Assembly: GCA_964568045.1 (NCBI GenBank)
Contig: CAZMOL010000018.1
Span: 1 to 21,830, forward strand
Direction: 5' to 3'
DNA length: 21,830 bases
Source of the DNA: CAZDDA01 sp964568045
Lineage (GTDB): Bacteria; Bipolaricaulota; Bipolaricaulia; UBA7950; UBA9294
Below the pieces are notes generated by a model. That model ran no database searches. It worked only from the letters and a program-made list of their open reading frames with translations, and had not been told where the DNA came from. Of this stretch, positions 7,395 to 16,111 are shown one piece after another (position 1 is the stretch's first letter; every line of letters begins with the position of its first letter). Position numbers and translations under genes: made by a program.

Positions 7395-9797
7395 CTACGT
7401 TTTTACCACAGCGATGATGCGGTCTTCCTCGTCAAGGGTCATCAACCTGACCCCGCGGGCATATCGCCCGTAGGTGTTGATGTCCCCGGCGAGGATACGG
7501 ATCACCTTCTGTTCGGTGATGATGATGATCTCGTCCTGATCGGAGACGATTCCGATCGAGACCAACGTTCCGGAGTCACGGTCAAGCTTGATTCCGAGAA
7601 CTCCCTTGCCTCCTCGTCCCTGCAGCGGAAAGTCGACCAGTGAGACGCGTTTGCCGTAGCCACGCTCGGTGACCATGAGCAGCTTCTTGTCCATGGTGAT
7701 ATCCGGGTCGATTCCCACCATTCCGACGACGCGGTCTCCTTCTTCAAGCCGGATTCCGATCACCCCGCGCGATGGTCGCTTGGTGCGGCGGACGTCCTCG
7801 TCGCGGAAGCGTATCGCTTTGCCGTGATGGGTTGCCAAGAGGACCTCGCCCCCGCCGTGGGTTGCACTGACATCCACCAAACGATCGTCCTCGTCGGCAT
7901 TGAGGGCGATGATCCCATTGGTATGTGCGTTGGCATAGTCGGCCAGGCGGTTCTTGTTGACGATTCCATTGGCGGTTGCCATTAGGCAGAGTCTGTCTTT
8001 CTCCTCGGTGAAACTGGAGACGGGGAGAATCGCCCGAACCACTTCGTCCTGTTCAAGGGCGACTATGGTACGCAGGTTCTTGCCGGAGGCGTCCCTTCGC
8101 ATGGACGGGAGCTTGTAGCCTTGGGTCCGGTAGACCCGTCTGCGGTCGGAGAAGATGAGCAATTCGTTGCGGGCGTTCGCGATCGTGGTGCAGCAGATGT
8201 AATCATCTTCCTTTGTGCGTTGTCCAATGACTCCCTTTCCGCCCCGACCCTGGCTCTTGAAATCGAATTCGCGGGGCGCGTTTGCGTACCCACGTTGGGT
8301 CACGCATACCATCAAATCGTAGTCGGGGATGAGACTGGTGAAATCAACCACGCCGTCCTCGTCGGTAATGAGCGTGCGGCGCTCGTCGCCATGGAGCTCT
8401 TCCATCTCGTGCAGTTCGCGCTTGACGGTCTCATCGAGAAGAACGTCGCTTGCCAGAATCCGTTCGTACTCAGCAACGGCCTTGATCTTCTCTTCGTATT
8501 CAGCGTCGATTTTCTCTTGCTCGAGTGCAGTCAGCTGAGCCAGCCTCATCTTGAGGAGGGCATCGGTCTGCTCGTCAGACAGCGCCAGTTCCTCTTTGAG
8601 GTGTGCGGCAGCCGTGGCGGTGTCCTTGGCTGCACGGATCACCTCGATGACTCGTTCGATATGCGACAGGGCGATTCGGTAGCCCTCGAGGATATGAGCT
8701 CGCTTGCGGGCCGTCTCCAGGCGGTGTTCGGTCCTGCGCCGCACGACTTGCCGCCGGAAGTCGATGAAGCTGTTCAGGATCTCCTTCAACGAGAGGGTGC
8801 GTGGGTTTCCGTCGAGGATTACGAGGAAGAACGCGGCGAAGCTTCGCTCAAGAGAGGTGTACTTGTACAGCTGATTTAGAACGACGTTGGGGTTTGCCGA
8901 GCGTTTGAGGTCGACCACCACGTGCATCCCCGCCCGATCGGACTCGTCGCGCAGATCGGCGATACCGTCTATGTCGCCCGAGTGAACCTTGCTGGCTATC
9001 GCCTCGACGATCGTCGATTTGCGAACCTGATACGGGATCTCACTGATGATGATCTGGTTGTCCTCGATGGTCGCCTTGCCGCGAACCGTGAACTTCCCAT
9101 GTCCGGTTCGATACATCTCCTCGATCCCTTCCCTGCCCATAATCAGACCGCCGGTGGCGAAGTCCGGGCCGGGGATGTGGGCCATGATCTCCTTCAGGGA
9201 TGCGTGCGGATTGTCCATCAGATAGATGGTGCCGTCTATGAGCTCTCCCAGGTTGTGGGGGGGAATCTGGGTGGTCATGCCCACAGAGATGCCCCACGCT
9301 CCGTTCATCAACAGGTTCGGAACCCTGGCCGGCAGGACGATCGGCTCTTCGAGCGAATCATCGAAGTTCGGCATCCAATCGACGGTTTCCTCTCCCAACT
9401 CTCTGAGGAATTCGGTAGCCAAAGGCGCCAAACGGGCCTCGGTGTAACGCATCGCTGCCGGAGAGTCTCCGTCGATTGATCCGAAGTTGCCCTGGCCGTC
9501 AACCAACGGGTAGCGATAGGAAAACGGCTGCGCCATGTTCACCATGGCTTCGTAGATCGCCTCGTTCCCGTGGGGGTGGAACTTCCCCATCACCTCCCCG
9601 ACGATACGGGCGGCCTTTTTGTGTGGCTTTCCGGGAGTGAGGCCGAGTTCGTGAACTCCGTAGAGGATACGGCGTTGCACCGGTTTTAAGCCGTCGCGGA
9701 CGTCTGGAATCGCCCTTCCACGAATCACACTCATCGCGTAGTTGATGTAGGACTGCTCCATCTCCTCTTCAATGAATGTGCGTTCGATCTTCTCCAT
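7395..9797 (-). CDS. gyrA: DNA gyrase subunit A
   Basis: Breakage-reunion subunit of type II topoisomerase. With GyrB it introduces negative supercoils. The protein has 800 residues. The N-terminal winged-helix region begins EEEMEQSYINYAMSVI, and the catalytic tyrosine is Y118 in AAMRYTE. The C-terminal beta-pinwheel holds two copies of QGRGGKG at 516-522 and 726-732, close to the GyrA box (QRRGGKG) that marks gyrase and is absent from ParC; position 2 is Gly in both. The fluoroquinolone region reads HPHG-N78-E79-AIY-E83, so E. coli S83 is replaced by Glu, D82 by Asn and D87 by Glu. The ATG at 9797 follows GAGGGGGA. It is the first gene of a two-gene unit with tyrS. Confidence 0.94.
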   Translation of the reverse strand: MEKIERTFIEEEMEQSYINYAMSVIRGRAIPDVRDGLKPVQRRILYGVHELGLTPGKPHKKAARIVGEVMGKFHPHGNEAIYEAMVNMAQPFSYRYPLVDGQGNFGSIDGDSPAAMRYTEARLAPLATEFLRELGEETVDWMPNFDDSLEEPIVLPARVPNLLMNGAWGISVGMTTQIPPHNLGELIDGTIYLMDNPHASLKEIMAHIPGPDFATGGLIMGREGIEEMYRTGHGKFTVRGKATIEDNQIIISEIPYQVRKSTIVEAIASKVHSGDIDGIADLRDESDRAGMHVVVDLKRSANPNVVLNQLYKYTSLERSFAAFFLVILDGNPRTLSLKEILNSFIDFRRQVVRRRTEHRLETARKRAHILEGYRIALSHIERVIEVIRAAKDTATAAAHLKEELALSDEQTDALLKMRLAQLTALEQEKIDAEYEEKIKAVAEYERILASDVLLDETVKRELHEMEELHGDERRTLITDEDGVVDFTSLIPDYDLMVCVTQRGYANAPREFDFKSQGRGGKGVIGQRTKEDDYICCTTIANARNELLIFSDRRRVYRTQGYKLPSMRRDASGKNLRTIVALEQDEVVRAILPVSSFTEEKDRLCLMATANGIVNKNRLADYANAHTNGIIALNADEDDRLVDVSATHGGGEVLLATHHGKAIRFRDEDVRRTKRPSRGVIGIRLEEGDRVVGMVGIDPDITMDKKLLMVTERGYGKRVSLVDFPLQGRGGKGVLGIKLDRDSGTLVSIGIVSDQDEIIIITEQKVIRILAGDINTYGRYARGVRLMTLDEEDRIIAVVKT

Positions 9798-9824
9798 AGA
9801 TATTCCCCCTCACACGCATCTTTA

Positions 9825-9853
9825 AGATTAACGAAATCCTAGACAGGAAACAA
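9825..9853 (-). promoter_or_regulatory. Putative gyrA promoter
   Basis: On the minus strand TTGTTT (9848-9853) and TAATCT (9825-9830) are separated by exactly 17 bases. They lie about 28 bases upstream of the gyrA ATG, leaving room for the GAGGGGGA ribosome site. Both hexamers are imperfect, so this is a moderate call. Confidence 0.4.
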
Positions 9854-10070
9854 GATTGTCGCTTCCGGGCTGCATCACGATGCTCGCCTCGTCTACCTGT
9901 CCTAAGCGTGCTTTTGTGGCGTCGATTCTGCCGATACCGAGGCGGTAAGCGATCTGCCTAATCTGCTATCCCAATGACTTTCTCAGGGGCGCCCCCTAGC
10001 AGGTGGTTTTCCCGTGTCATTGCTCACGCGGGCGTTGGGAGTGCAAATCTTGCTTGGCTACGGCGCTTCG

Positions 10071-10099
10071 TTGACAGGGACAGGGAATGTGATTATACT
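10071..10099 (+). promoter_or_regulatory. Sigma70-type promoter of spoVS
   Basis: A perfect TTGACA at 10071-10076, a 17-base spacer, and TATACT at 10094-10099. The predicted start near 10106 gives a leader of about 45 bases carrying AGGAGG (10140-10145) ahead of the spoVS ATG. This is the strongest promoter match in the window. Confidence 0.8.
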
Positions 10100-10150
10100 G
10101 AGTGGATTAGGGTTTGAACATATGTTGCAGCAGCGGAATAGGAGGCTGGC

Positions 10151-10414
10151 ATGGAGACCCTGAAAGTCGCATCCCACTCAAACCCAAACTCGGTGGCCGG
10201 AGCGATCACAGGGGCACTGGAACAGGAGGGGGTTGTAGAGGTTCACGCGATCGGTGCCGGTGCAGTCAATCAAACGGTGAAGGCGATAGCTATCGTGCGA
10301 CGGTTGCTGGGAAGAGATGATCTTGAGGCTGAGATCAAAGTCATCCCCGGTTTCATGGAATTGACCATCGCAGGACAAAAGAAGACCGGTATCCGTTTCA
10401 TCATCGAGAAGTAG
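10151..10414 (+). CDS. spoVS: SpoVS (stage V sporulation protein S) family protein
   Basis: Small Alba-like protein of 87 residues, starting METLKVASHSNPNSVAGAI and containing GAGAVNQTVKA. This matches SpoVS across its whole length. In Bacillus SpoVS affects spore coat and septum development. The family is also found in non-sporulating Thermus, Deinococcus and Thermotogae, where it is thought to bind nucleic acid. The ATG at 10151 has a perfect AGGAGG 5 bases upstream and a strong promoter. argS follows after 39 bases with only a weak ribosome site, so the genes may form one transcript. No other sporulation gene is present here, so its presence does not imply sporulation. Confidence 0.93.
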   Translation: METLKVASHSNPNSVAGAITGALEQEGVVEVHAIGAGAVNQTVKAIAIVRRLLGRDDLEAEIKVIPGFMELTIAGQKKTGIRFIIEK

Positions 10415-10453
10415 CGTCTTTCACCTTCGCCGAATTTCGTATCCAGCGACATC

Positions 10454-12252
10454 ATGATTGAATCATTAAGGGCACACATTCTTGGGCTGCTTGCCGCTTC
10501 CTGGCGAAAGCTGGGTTTCCAAGACCACATGGTCGACACTGAGATCAAGCGCTCCGACCGTGGAGAATTCGGTGATTTTTCCTCCAACATCGCTCTGGTC
10601 GGGGCACAACAGGCCAAGACGTCTCCGCGCGAGCTTGCTGAACGCCTCGTCCGCGGACTTCCAGAGACCGTTTTCTCTCGGGTGGAGATTGCGGGGCCGG
10701 GCTTCATCAATCTCTTCTTGCGTTCGGACGTGATTGCGTCTCAGCTGCGGGAGATTCTCAAGGCCGGAGATACATTTGGGCGGGTCGAGCAGTCAAGCCC
10801 GACGCAGATTCAAATCGAGTTTGTAAGTTCAAACCCCACTGGCCCCCTTACGGTCGGCCACGGTCGCCAGGCCGTACTCGGCGACGTGCTCGCCTCCCTC
10901 TATGGGGCCCTTGGGTACAGCGTAACTCGCGAATACTACTTCAACGACGAAGGTCACCAGATCGATCTTCTGGCTCGATCCCTCTGGGCACGGTATCGCC
11001 AGCTGTGGGGAGAATCGGTCGAGGTCCCCGAACAGGGCTATCGCGGGGAATACCTGATCGACATCGCCCGCGCACTGAAGGGGACGCTCGGCGATCGATT
11101 CCACACGTTCGACGAAGCTGCCGCTGGAACCTTCCGCGCGGAGGCAGTCACGCGGATCTCCGGATCGATCAAGCAGGATCTCGCCGAGCTCGGTGTGGTG
11201 TTTGACAGTTGGTTCAGCGAGAGAACACTGCACGAGCGGGGAGCCGTGGCTGGGGCTCTGGAGGCACTGAGGCAGCGAGATGGTGTATACGAAACGGATG
11301 GTGCAATCTGGCTCAAAGCGGAGGAACACAACGGCATCAAGGATTCCGTCCTAATCCGCAGTGACGGTCGACCAACCTATCTCATGGTGGATATCGCCTA
11401 CCACATGGACAAGCACCNNNNNNNNNNNNNNNNNNNNNNNNNNNNNNNNNNNNNNNNNNNNNNNNNNNNNNNNNNNNNNNNNNNNNNNNNNNNNNNNNNN
11501 NNNNNNNNNNNNNNNNNGACGGTCGACCAACCTATCTCATGGTGGATATCGCCTACCACATGGACAAGCACCGTCGCAACTTCGGGCACGTCATCAATGT
11601 GCAGGGTGCCGACCATCAGGTGGAGCAATCCTGCATGAAGGCAGCGATGCGAATCCTCGGCTATCGAGAGGATTTTCTCGACTACGCGTTACATCAGTTT
11701 GTCAGCATCAAAGAGGGTGCGAGTGCAGCGCGCATGTCGACACGTGCTGGCCGGTTCATCCTTCTTAGGGATCTAGTGGAGGAGCTTGGGCGTGACGTGG
11801 TCCGCTATTTCATGGTTGCCCGCAAGCCGGAGAGCCACCTGGAGTTCGACCTGGATCTGGCTCGTGCTGAATCAATGGACAACCCGGTCTACTACATCCA
11901 GTACGCGCACACGCGGATCATTTCGATCTTCAGTAAAGCCGGTATGCTCGATGTGAGTCCCACAGAGGTCGACCTTGCCCCGCTTGAAGCGAGGCAGGAG
12001 CTTGATCTGATCAAACAGCTTGATCGTTTCCCCGACGTGGTAAGGGAGGCGGCGCTTGGATTCGCCCCCCACCTGCTTGCCGGCTACGCCCTGGACCTTG
12101 CCAGGGCCTTTCATCCCTACTACACGGAATACCGTGTCATCGGGACCGATGAGAGGGTGATGTGGGCCCGTCTTGCCCTGTTGCGTGGCGTGCAGACCGT
12201 GCTGCGCAATTGCCTGGAAATCCTGGGGATGTCCGTCCCGGAGGCGATGTGA
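10454..12252 (+). CDS. argS: Arginyl-tRNA synthetase (frame interrupted by a false scaffold gap)
   Basis: Class I synthetase that charges tRNA-Arg. It has the N-terminal Add-1 tRNA-recognition domain (1 to about 85), then FVSSNPTGPLTVGHGR with the HIGH-type H136. The RMSTR version of KMSKS lies at 375-379 (numbered after removing the gap), as is usual for ArgRS. A C-terminal DALR anticodon-binding domain ends ILGMSVPEAM. The 100-N gap at 11418-11517 has identical 55-base flanks. Gap plus one copy is 155 bases, not a multiple of 3, so the raw sequence appears frameshifted. Deleting 11418-11572 restores one 547-residue protein of normal length. The ATG at 10454 lacks a clear Shine-Dalgarno. The stop overlaps the ftsY start by one base (TGATG). 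Confidence 0.95.
11363..11572. other. Scaffold gap (100 N) with 55-bp duplicated flanks inside argS
   Basis: Bases 11418-11517 are N. The 55 bases at 11363-11417 are repeated exactly at 11518-11572. As with the gap in rnfB, this is an unmerged contig overlap. It makes argS look like two fragments in different frames, although the gene is intact once 155 bases are removed. Confidence 0.95.
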
Positions 12253-13169
12253 TGGCCTGGATCGATCGGTTGAAAAGCGGTCTACGACAGACCCGAGCGG
12301 GACTCGTTGATGCAATCGGGGAGGTTCTCGTCCACGGCGGGACGGTCGGAGACGCGGAACTCGAAGCGATTGAAGAGATCCTCATTGCAGGTGATGTCGG
12401 TGCTCGAATGGCCGTGGAGTTGATCGCCGAACTCACCGCAGAGGCTCCTCGAGGACATCTCAGCGGTGAGGCGCTCCTTGTCTCTCTTAAGGCGGCGATT
12501 AGGCTTCGGCTTGCCGATTGCGAGCGGTCACTCGCGTTGCGAAGTGATGGTGAGCCGACGGTGATCCTTGTCTCCGGGGTGAACGGCTCGGGGAAGACGA
12601 CGACGATCGCCAAGCTGGTTGCTCGTCTACGCGAGCGCGACGCTTCCCTTCCAGTCACATTGGCCGCGGCTGACACGTTCCGCGCGGCAGCCATTGAGCA
12701 GCTGGCCGCGTGGGCACAACGGGTCAAGGCCGATCTGATAAAACACCGTGCGGGTGCCGATCCATCCGCGGTGGTATTCGATGCTGTGGATCACGTGCGG
12801 CGCACCGGTGGCGTGCTGTTTGTGGATACTGCGGGTCGCCTGCAGACCAAACACAACCTGATGGAGGAGCTGCGCAAGATCGAGCGGACCGTGGCAAAGA
12901 AGCTCGGACGCAGCTCGGATGAACGCTTGCTTGTCCTTGATGCCACCACGGGACAGAACGGGATCTCCCAAGCGACCCGCTTTCATGAGGCGATCGAACT
13001 GACAGGGATCGTGCTGACCAAGCTGGATGGAACGGCAAAGGGGGGCGTGGTTCTCGCGATTTGGGATGCACTGAACGTTCCACTGATGTACATTGGAATA
13101 GGAGAGCGCAAGGAAGACTTGCACGAGTTCTCGTCCGAGCAGTTCGTCGAGGCACTCTTTTCGACATGA
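12252..13169 (+). CDS. ftsY: FtsY, signal recognition particle receptor
   Basis: SRP-type GTPase that docks ribosome-SRP complexes at the membrane for cotranslational insertion. The protein has 305 residues, so it consists of the NG core with no long acidic A domain. The N-terminal four-helix bundle (about 1-95) is followed by the P-loop GVNGSGKT (109-116). Next come AADTFRAAAIEQL (the insertion-box region), DTAGRLQTKHNLMEEL (G3), TKLDGTAKGG (G4) and IGIGERKEDL. The absence of a methionine-rich M domain separates it from Ffh. The ATG at 12252 overlaps the argS stop. An in-frame upstream extension lies within argS and is rejected. It is probably the last gene of the spoVS-argS-ftsY unit. Confidence 0.95.
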   Translation: MAWIDRLKSGLRQTRAGLVDAIGEVLVHGGTVGDAELEAIEEILIAGDVGARMAVELIAELTAEAPRGHLSGEALLVSLKAAIRLRLADCERSLALRSDGEPTVILVSGVNGSGKTTTIAKLVARLRERDASLPVTLAAADTFRAAAIEQLAAWAQRVKADLIKHRAGADPSAVVFDAVDHVRRTGGVLFVDTAGRLQTKHNLMEELRKIERTVAKKLGRSSDERLLVLDATTGQNGISQATRFHEAIELTGIVLTKLDGTAKGGVVLAIWDALNVPLMYIGIGERKEDLHEFSSEQFVEALFST

Positions 13170-13190
13170 GAAATCCGGAAATGACCGTAC

Positions 13191-13335
13191 ACCGCAGAGC
13201 GCGCGGAGCACGTAGAGATCAAGAAAAGGATAGAGGTTGAGTGATTTGACGAGTGAGAGATTAAACAATTCAGCTTCTCAATCTCTCGATCATTTAATTT
13301 CTCAGTTTCTCTGCGATCTCTGTGTCCTCTGCGGT
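13191..13335. repeat. MITE-like imperfect inverted-repeat element between ftsY and ppdK
   Basis: A 145-bp AT-richer, non-coding block is bounded by ACCGCAGAG (13191-13199) and its exact reverse complement CTCTGCGGT (13327-13335). The terminal repeats extend to 28 bp with 21 matches. A second inverted pair, GAGAGATT (13255-13262) and AATCTCTC (13280-13287), lies inside. The arms are rich in repeated CAGAG/CTCTG units. Repeats of this CTCTGCG-type character are familiar to me from intergenic regions of many environmental bacteria. No transposase is present, so it would be non-autonomous or a structured palindromic repeat. Confidence 0.6.
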
Positions 13336-13395
13336 AAGATGGAACGGTTAAGATAGCAGTGAAATGCGAGTCAAGAATCTACGGAGGTGCAACAC

Positions 13396-16047
13396 GTGAA
13401 GTACGTCTATTTCTTTGGCAAAGGGGAAAGCGAAGGAAAAGCATCGATGAAGGAACTTCTCGGTGGCAAGGGTGCGAACCTCGCCGAGATGGCCGGGTTG
13501 GGGATCCCTGTCCCTCCGGGCTTCACCATCTCCACCGAAGTCTGCCACTACTACGAGGAACACGATGGGACCTACCCGGATGGCCTAGAGGCTGAAGTAG
13601 AGTCGAGCCTACGCAAGCTTGAGGAAGCGACCGGGATGCGATTTGGTGATCCTGAGGCGCCTCTTCTGGTCTCGGTCCGCTCCGGGGCTGCGGTCTCCAT
13701 GCCGGGGATGATGGACACGGTGCTCAATCTGGGGCTGACTGACAAGACCGTGGCGGGGCTCATTGCGCGAGGGGGAAACGAACGCTTCGCATACGATTCC
13801 TACCGGCGGCTGGTACAGATGTACGGGGACGTCGTGCTTGGATTGAAACCTCAGTCCGAGGCCGAGATCGACCCGTTCGAGGAGATCCTCGAGGGCCTCA
13901 AGGAGCGCAAGGGTGTGAAGTTGGATACGCAGTTGGATGCCGCCGACCTGAAGGAACTGGTCAAGCGCTTTCAAGCGGCGATCAAGGATCGGCTTGGCAT
14001 CGATTTCCCTCAGGACCCAAAAGAGCAATTGTGGGGAGCGATCACGGCAGTCTTTCAATCGTGGAATAACCCCCGGGCGATTAAGTATCGCCAGCTGAAT
14101 CGGATTCGCGGATTGATCGGCACGGCCGTCAACGTGCAGACGATGGTGTTCGGGAACATGGGCGAGCGCTGTGGAACCGGCGTGGCTTTTACGCGCAATC
14201 CTTCAACGGGAGAGAACGCCTTTTACGGCGAGTACTTGATGAACGCACAGGGCGAGGACGTGGTTGCGGGGATCCGCACGCCGCAGCCGATCGAAACCCT
14301 CAACGACGTTCTGCCAGATGCCTACGAGGAACTCCTTTCCATTCGCGAGACGCTCGAGCAGCACTACCGCGACATGCAGGATATCGAATTCACGATCCAG
14401 GATGAGACGTTGTACATGTTGCAGACCCGTACCGGGAAGCGGACTGCCGCAGCGTCGGTCCGCATTGCCGTAGAGATGGCCTTGGATGGCACAATCAGCA
14501 AACAGGAGGCGATCGGCCGGGTCGCCCCCGAGCAGATCGAACAGCTTCTTCACCCCACCTTCGACCCGAAGGAGGAAAAGAAGGCGCACCCGTTGACGCG
14601 GGGTCTGCCGGCGAGCCCGGGGGCGGCAACCGGGGCTGTCGTCTTCTCGGCGGAGGCGGCTGAGCAAGCAGCGAACGAGGGGAGGAAGGTCATTCTTGTG
14701 CGTATCGAAACCTCCCCGGAGGACATCGGGGGTATGAACGCTGCTGAGGGCATCCTCACCGCCCGTGGCGGAATGACAAGTCACGCTGCGGTTGTCGCTC
14801 GCGGCATGGGCAAATGCTGCGTTGCTGGTGCCGGAGAGCTCGCCATCGATTACGCCAAGAAGGAATTCTCTGTACAGGGGCAGGTTGTGAAAGAGGGCGA
14901 AGCGATTAGCTTGAATGGGTCATCCGGTATCGTCTATCTGGGAGAGATTCCTACGGTCGAACCGGAGCTGTCCGGGGACTTCGGCACCTTGCTTTCCTGG
15001 GCCGACGAAATCAGAACCCTGAAGGTTCGAACCAACGCCGATACCCCTCACGACGCAGCCACGGCAGTTCGCTTTGGAGCTGAAGGGATAGGCCTCACCC
15101 GGACCGAGCACATGTTCTTCGAAGGCGACCGGATTATCGCCATGCGCGAGATGATTCTTGCTGAGGACGAGACCGGCCGCCGCGAAGCGCTCAACAAGCT
15201 CTTGCCGATGCAGCGCAGCGACTTTGAAGGGATCTTCAAGGCGATGGACGGCCGACCGGTCACCATCCGACTGCTCGATCCACCGCTGCATGAGTTCCTT
15301 CCGCACGATGAAGCTGGCCAACAGGAAGTGGCTGAGGTTATGGGAATCTCCGCGGAACAGGTCCGGGAAAAGGTTGACGCTCTGCACGAATTCAACCCAA
15401 TGCTCGGCCACCGCGGCTGCCGACTCGGCATCAGCTACCCCGAGATCTCGGAGATGCAGGTGCGCGCGATCATCGAGGCGGCGTGCAACGTCTACGCCGA
15501 GGGCGTGGCCGTACATCCTGAGATCATGATTCCGCTGGTGGGGCACGTGAAGGAGCTTGCGTTTCAGCGAGAGATCGCCGAGCGGATCGCCGAAGAGGTG
15601 CTGCGCGAGAAGGGACTCACCAAGTCCGATGTTCCCTACCTTATTGGAACGATGATCGAGGTGCCGCGGGCTGCAGTCACTGCCGATGAGGTAGCGACTG
15701 AGGCGGAGTTCTTCAGCTTCGGTACGAATGATCTCACTCAGATGGGGTGTGGATTCTCCCGCGACGATGCCGGAAAGTTCCTCAAAAGCTACGTGGAGAA
15801 AGGGATCTACAAAGACGATCCGTTCCAGGTGCTCGACCAGCCTGGCGTCGGGAAGCTCGTGGAGATGGCGTGTGAACTCGGCAGAAAAGCCCGTCCCAAC
15901 ATCAAGCTCGGCATCTGTGGCGAGCACGGCGGTGAACCCTCTTCGATCCACTTCTGTCACCGGGTGGGACTAAACTACGTCAGTTGCAGTCCGTATCGCG
16001 TACCGATCGCGCGGCTTGCTGCCGCACAGGCCGCGCTTCAGGACTAG
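13396..16047 (+). CDS. ppdK: Pyruvate, phosphate dikinase
   Basis: Interconverts pyruvate, ATP and Pi with PEP, AMP and PPi. The protein has 883 residues, the usual length. Domains in order are the N-terminal ATP-grasp nucleotide-binding domain (KELLGGKGANLAEM, VSVRSGAAVSMPGMMDT), the swivelling phosphohistidine domain with H463 in GGMTSHAAVVARG, and the C-terminal TIM barrel with LLDPPLHEFLP and C841 in GICGEHGGEPSS. The GTG at 13396 is chosen because ACGGAGGT ends 7 bases upstream. An in-frame GTG at 13387 falls inside that ribosome site. The gene stands alone between an inverted-repeat element and an intrinsic terminator. In anaerobes with Rnf it often serves PPi-dependent glycolysis or PEP synthesis; direction cannot be read from sequence. 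Confidence 0.97.
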   Translation: MKYVYFFGKGESEGKASMKELLGGKGANLAEMAGLGIPVPPGFTISTEVCHYYEEHDGTYPDGLEAEVESSLRKLEEATGMRFGDPEAPLLVSVRSGAAVSMPGMMDTVLNLGLTDKTVAGLIARGGNERFAYDSYRRLVQMYGDVVLGLKPQSEAEIDPFEEILEGLKERKGVKLDTQLDAADLKELVKRFQAAIKDRLGIDFPQDPKEQLWGAITAVFQSWNNPRAIKYRQLNRIRGLIGTAVNVQTMVFGNMGERCGTGVAFTRNPSTGENAFYGEYLMNAQGEDVVAGIRTPQPIETLNDVLPDAYEELLSIRETLEQHYRDMQDIEFTIQDETLYMLQTRTGKRTAAASVRIAVEMALDGTISKQEAIGRVAPEQIEQLLHPTFDPKEEKKAHPLTRGLPASPGAATGAVVFSAEAAEQAANEGRKVILVRIETSPEDIGGMNAAEGILTARGGMTSHAAVVARGMGKCCVAGAGELAIDYAKKEFSVQGQVVKEGEAISLNGSSGIVYLGEIPTVEPELSGDFGTLLSWADEIRTLKVRTNADTPHDAATAVRFGAEGIGLTRTEHMFFEGDRIIAMREMILAEDETGRREALNKLLPMQRSDFEGIFKAMDGRPVTIRLLDPPLHEFLPHDEAGQQEVAEVMGISAEQVREKVDALHEFNPMLGHRGCRLGISYPEISEMQVRAIIEAACNVYAEGVAVHPEIMIPLVGHVKELAFQREIAERIAEEVLREKGLTKSDVPYLIGTMIEVPRAAVTADEVATEAEFFSFGTNDLTQMGCGFSRDDAGKFLKSYVEKGIYKDDPFQVLDQPGVGKLVEMACELGRKARPNIKLGICGEHGGEPSSIHFCHRVGLNYVSCSPYRVPIARLAAAQAALQD

Positions 16048-16078
16048 CGGGACGACAGCACTTCTTGCGATGTGAGTT

Positions 16079-16111
16079 GAGGCCAGGAACAGCTTGGCCT
16101 CCTCCTTTTCT
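16079..16111 (+). terminator. Intrinsic terminator of ppdK
   Basis: A 7-bp perfect stem GAGGCCA (16079-16085) / TGGCCTC (16095-16101) with a 9-base loop is followed by the pyrimidine run CTCCTTTTCT. It starts 31 bases after the ppdK stop. On the minus strand no T-tract follows the stem, so it should terminate ppdK but not the convergent PiT gene. Confidence 0.65.

Larger units (their letters stand above)
9798..10150. other. Divergent intergenic region between gyrA and spoVS
   Basis: 353 bases with no credible gene. It holds the gyrA promoter on the left and the spoVS promoter on the right. The middle contains a perfect 10-bp palindrome GGGGCGCCCC at 9986-9995, nested between the inverted repeats CAATGAC (9972-9978) and GTCATTG (10016-10022). 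A possible further hairpin pairs CCCGTG (10011-10016) with CGCGGG (10027-10032). No T-tract follows, so these are not intrinsic terminators. They could be operator sites or part of a small RNA. Confidence 0.5.

Noticed and set aside
10151..10414. spoVS as a sign of endospore formation
   Set aside because: SpoVS homologues are widespread in non-sporulating thermophiles and no other sporulation gene is in the window.
14920..15960. A 346-codon minus-strand frame inside ppdK
   Set aside because: It lies opposite the conserved TIM-barrel domain of PPDK and has no family features. It is a mirror of that gene's codon use.
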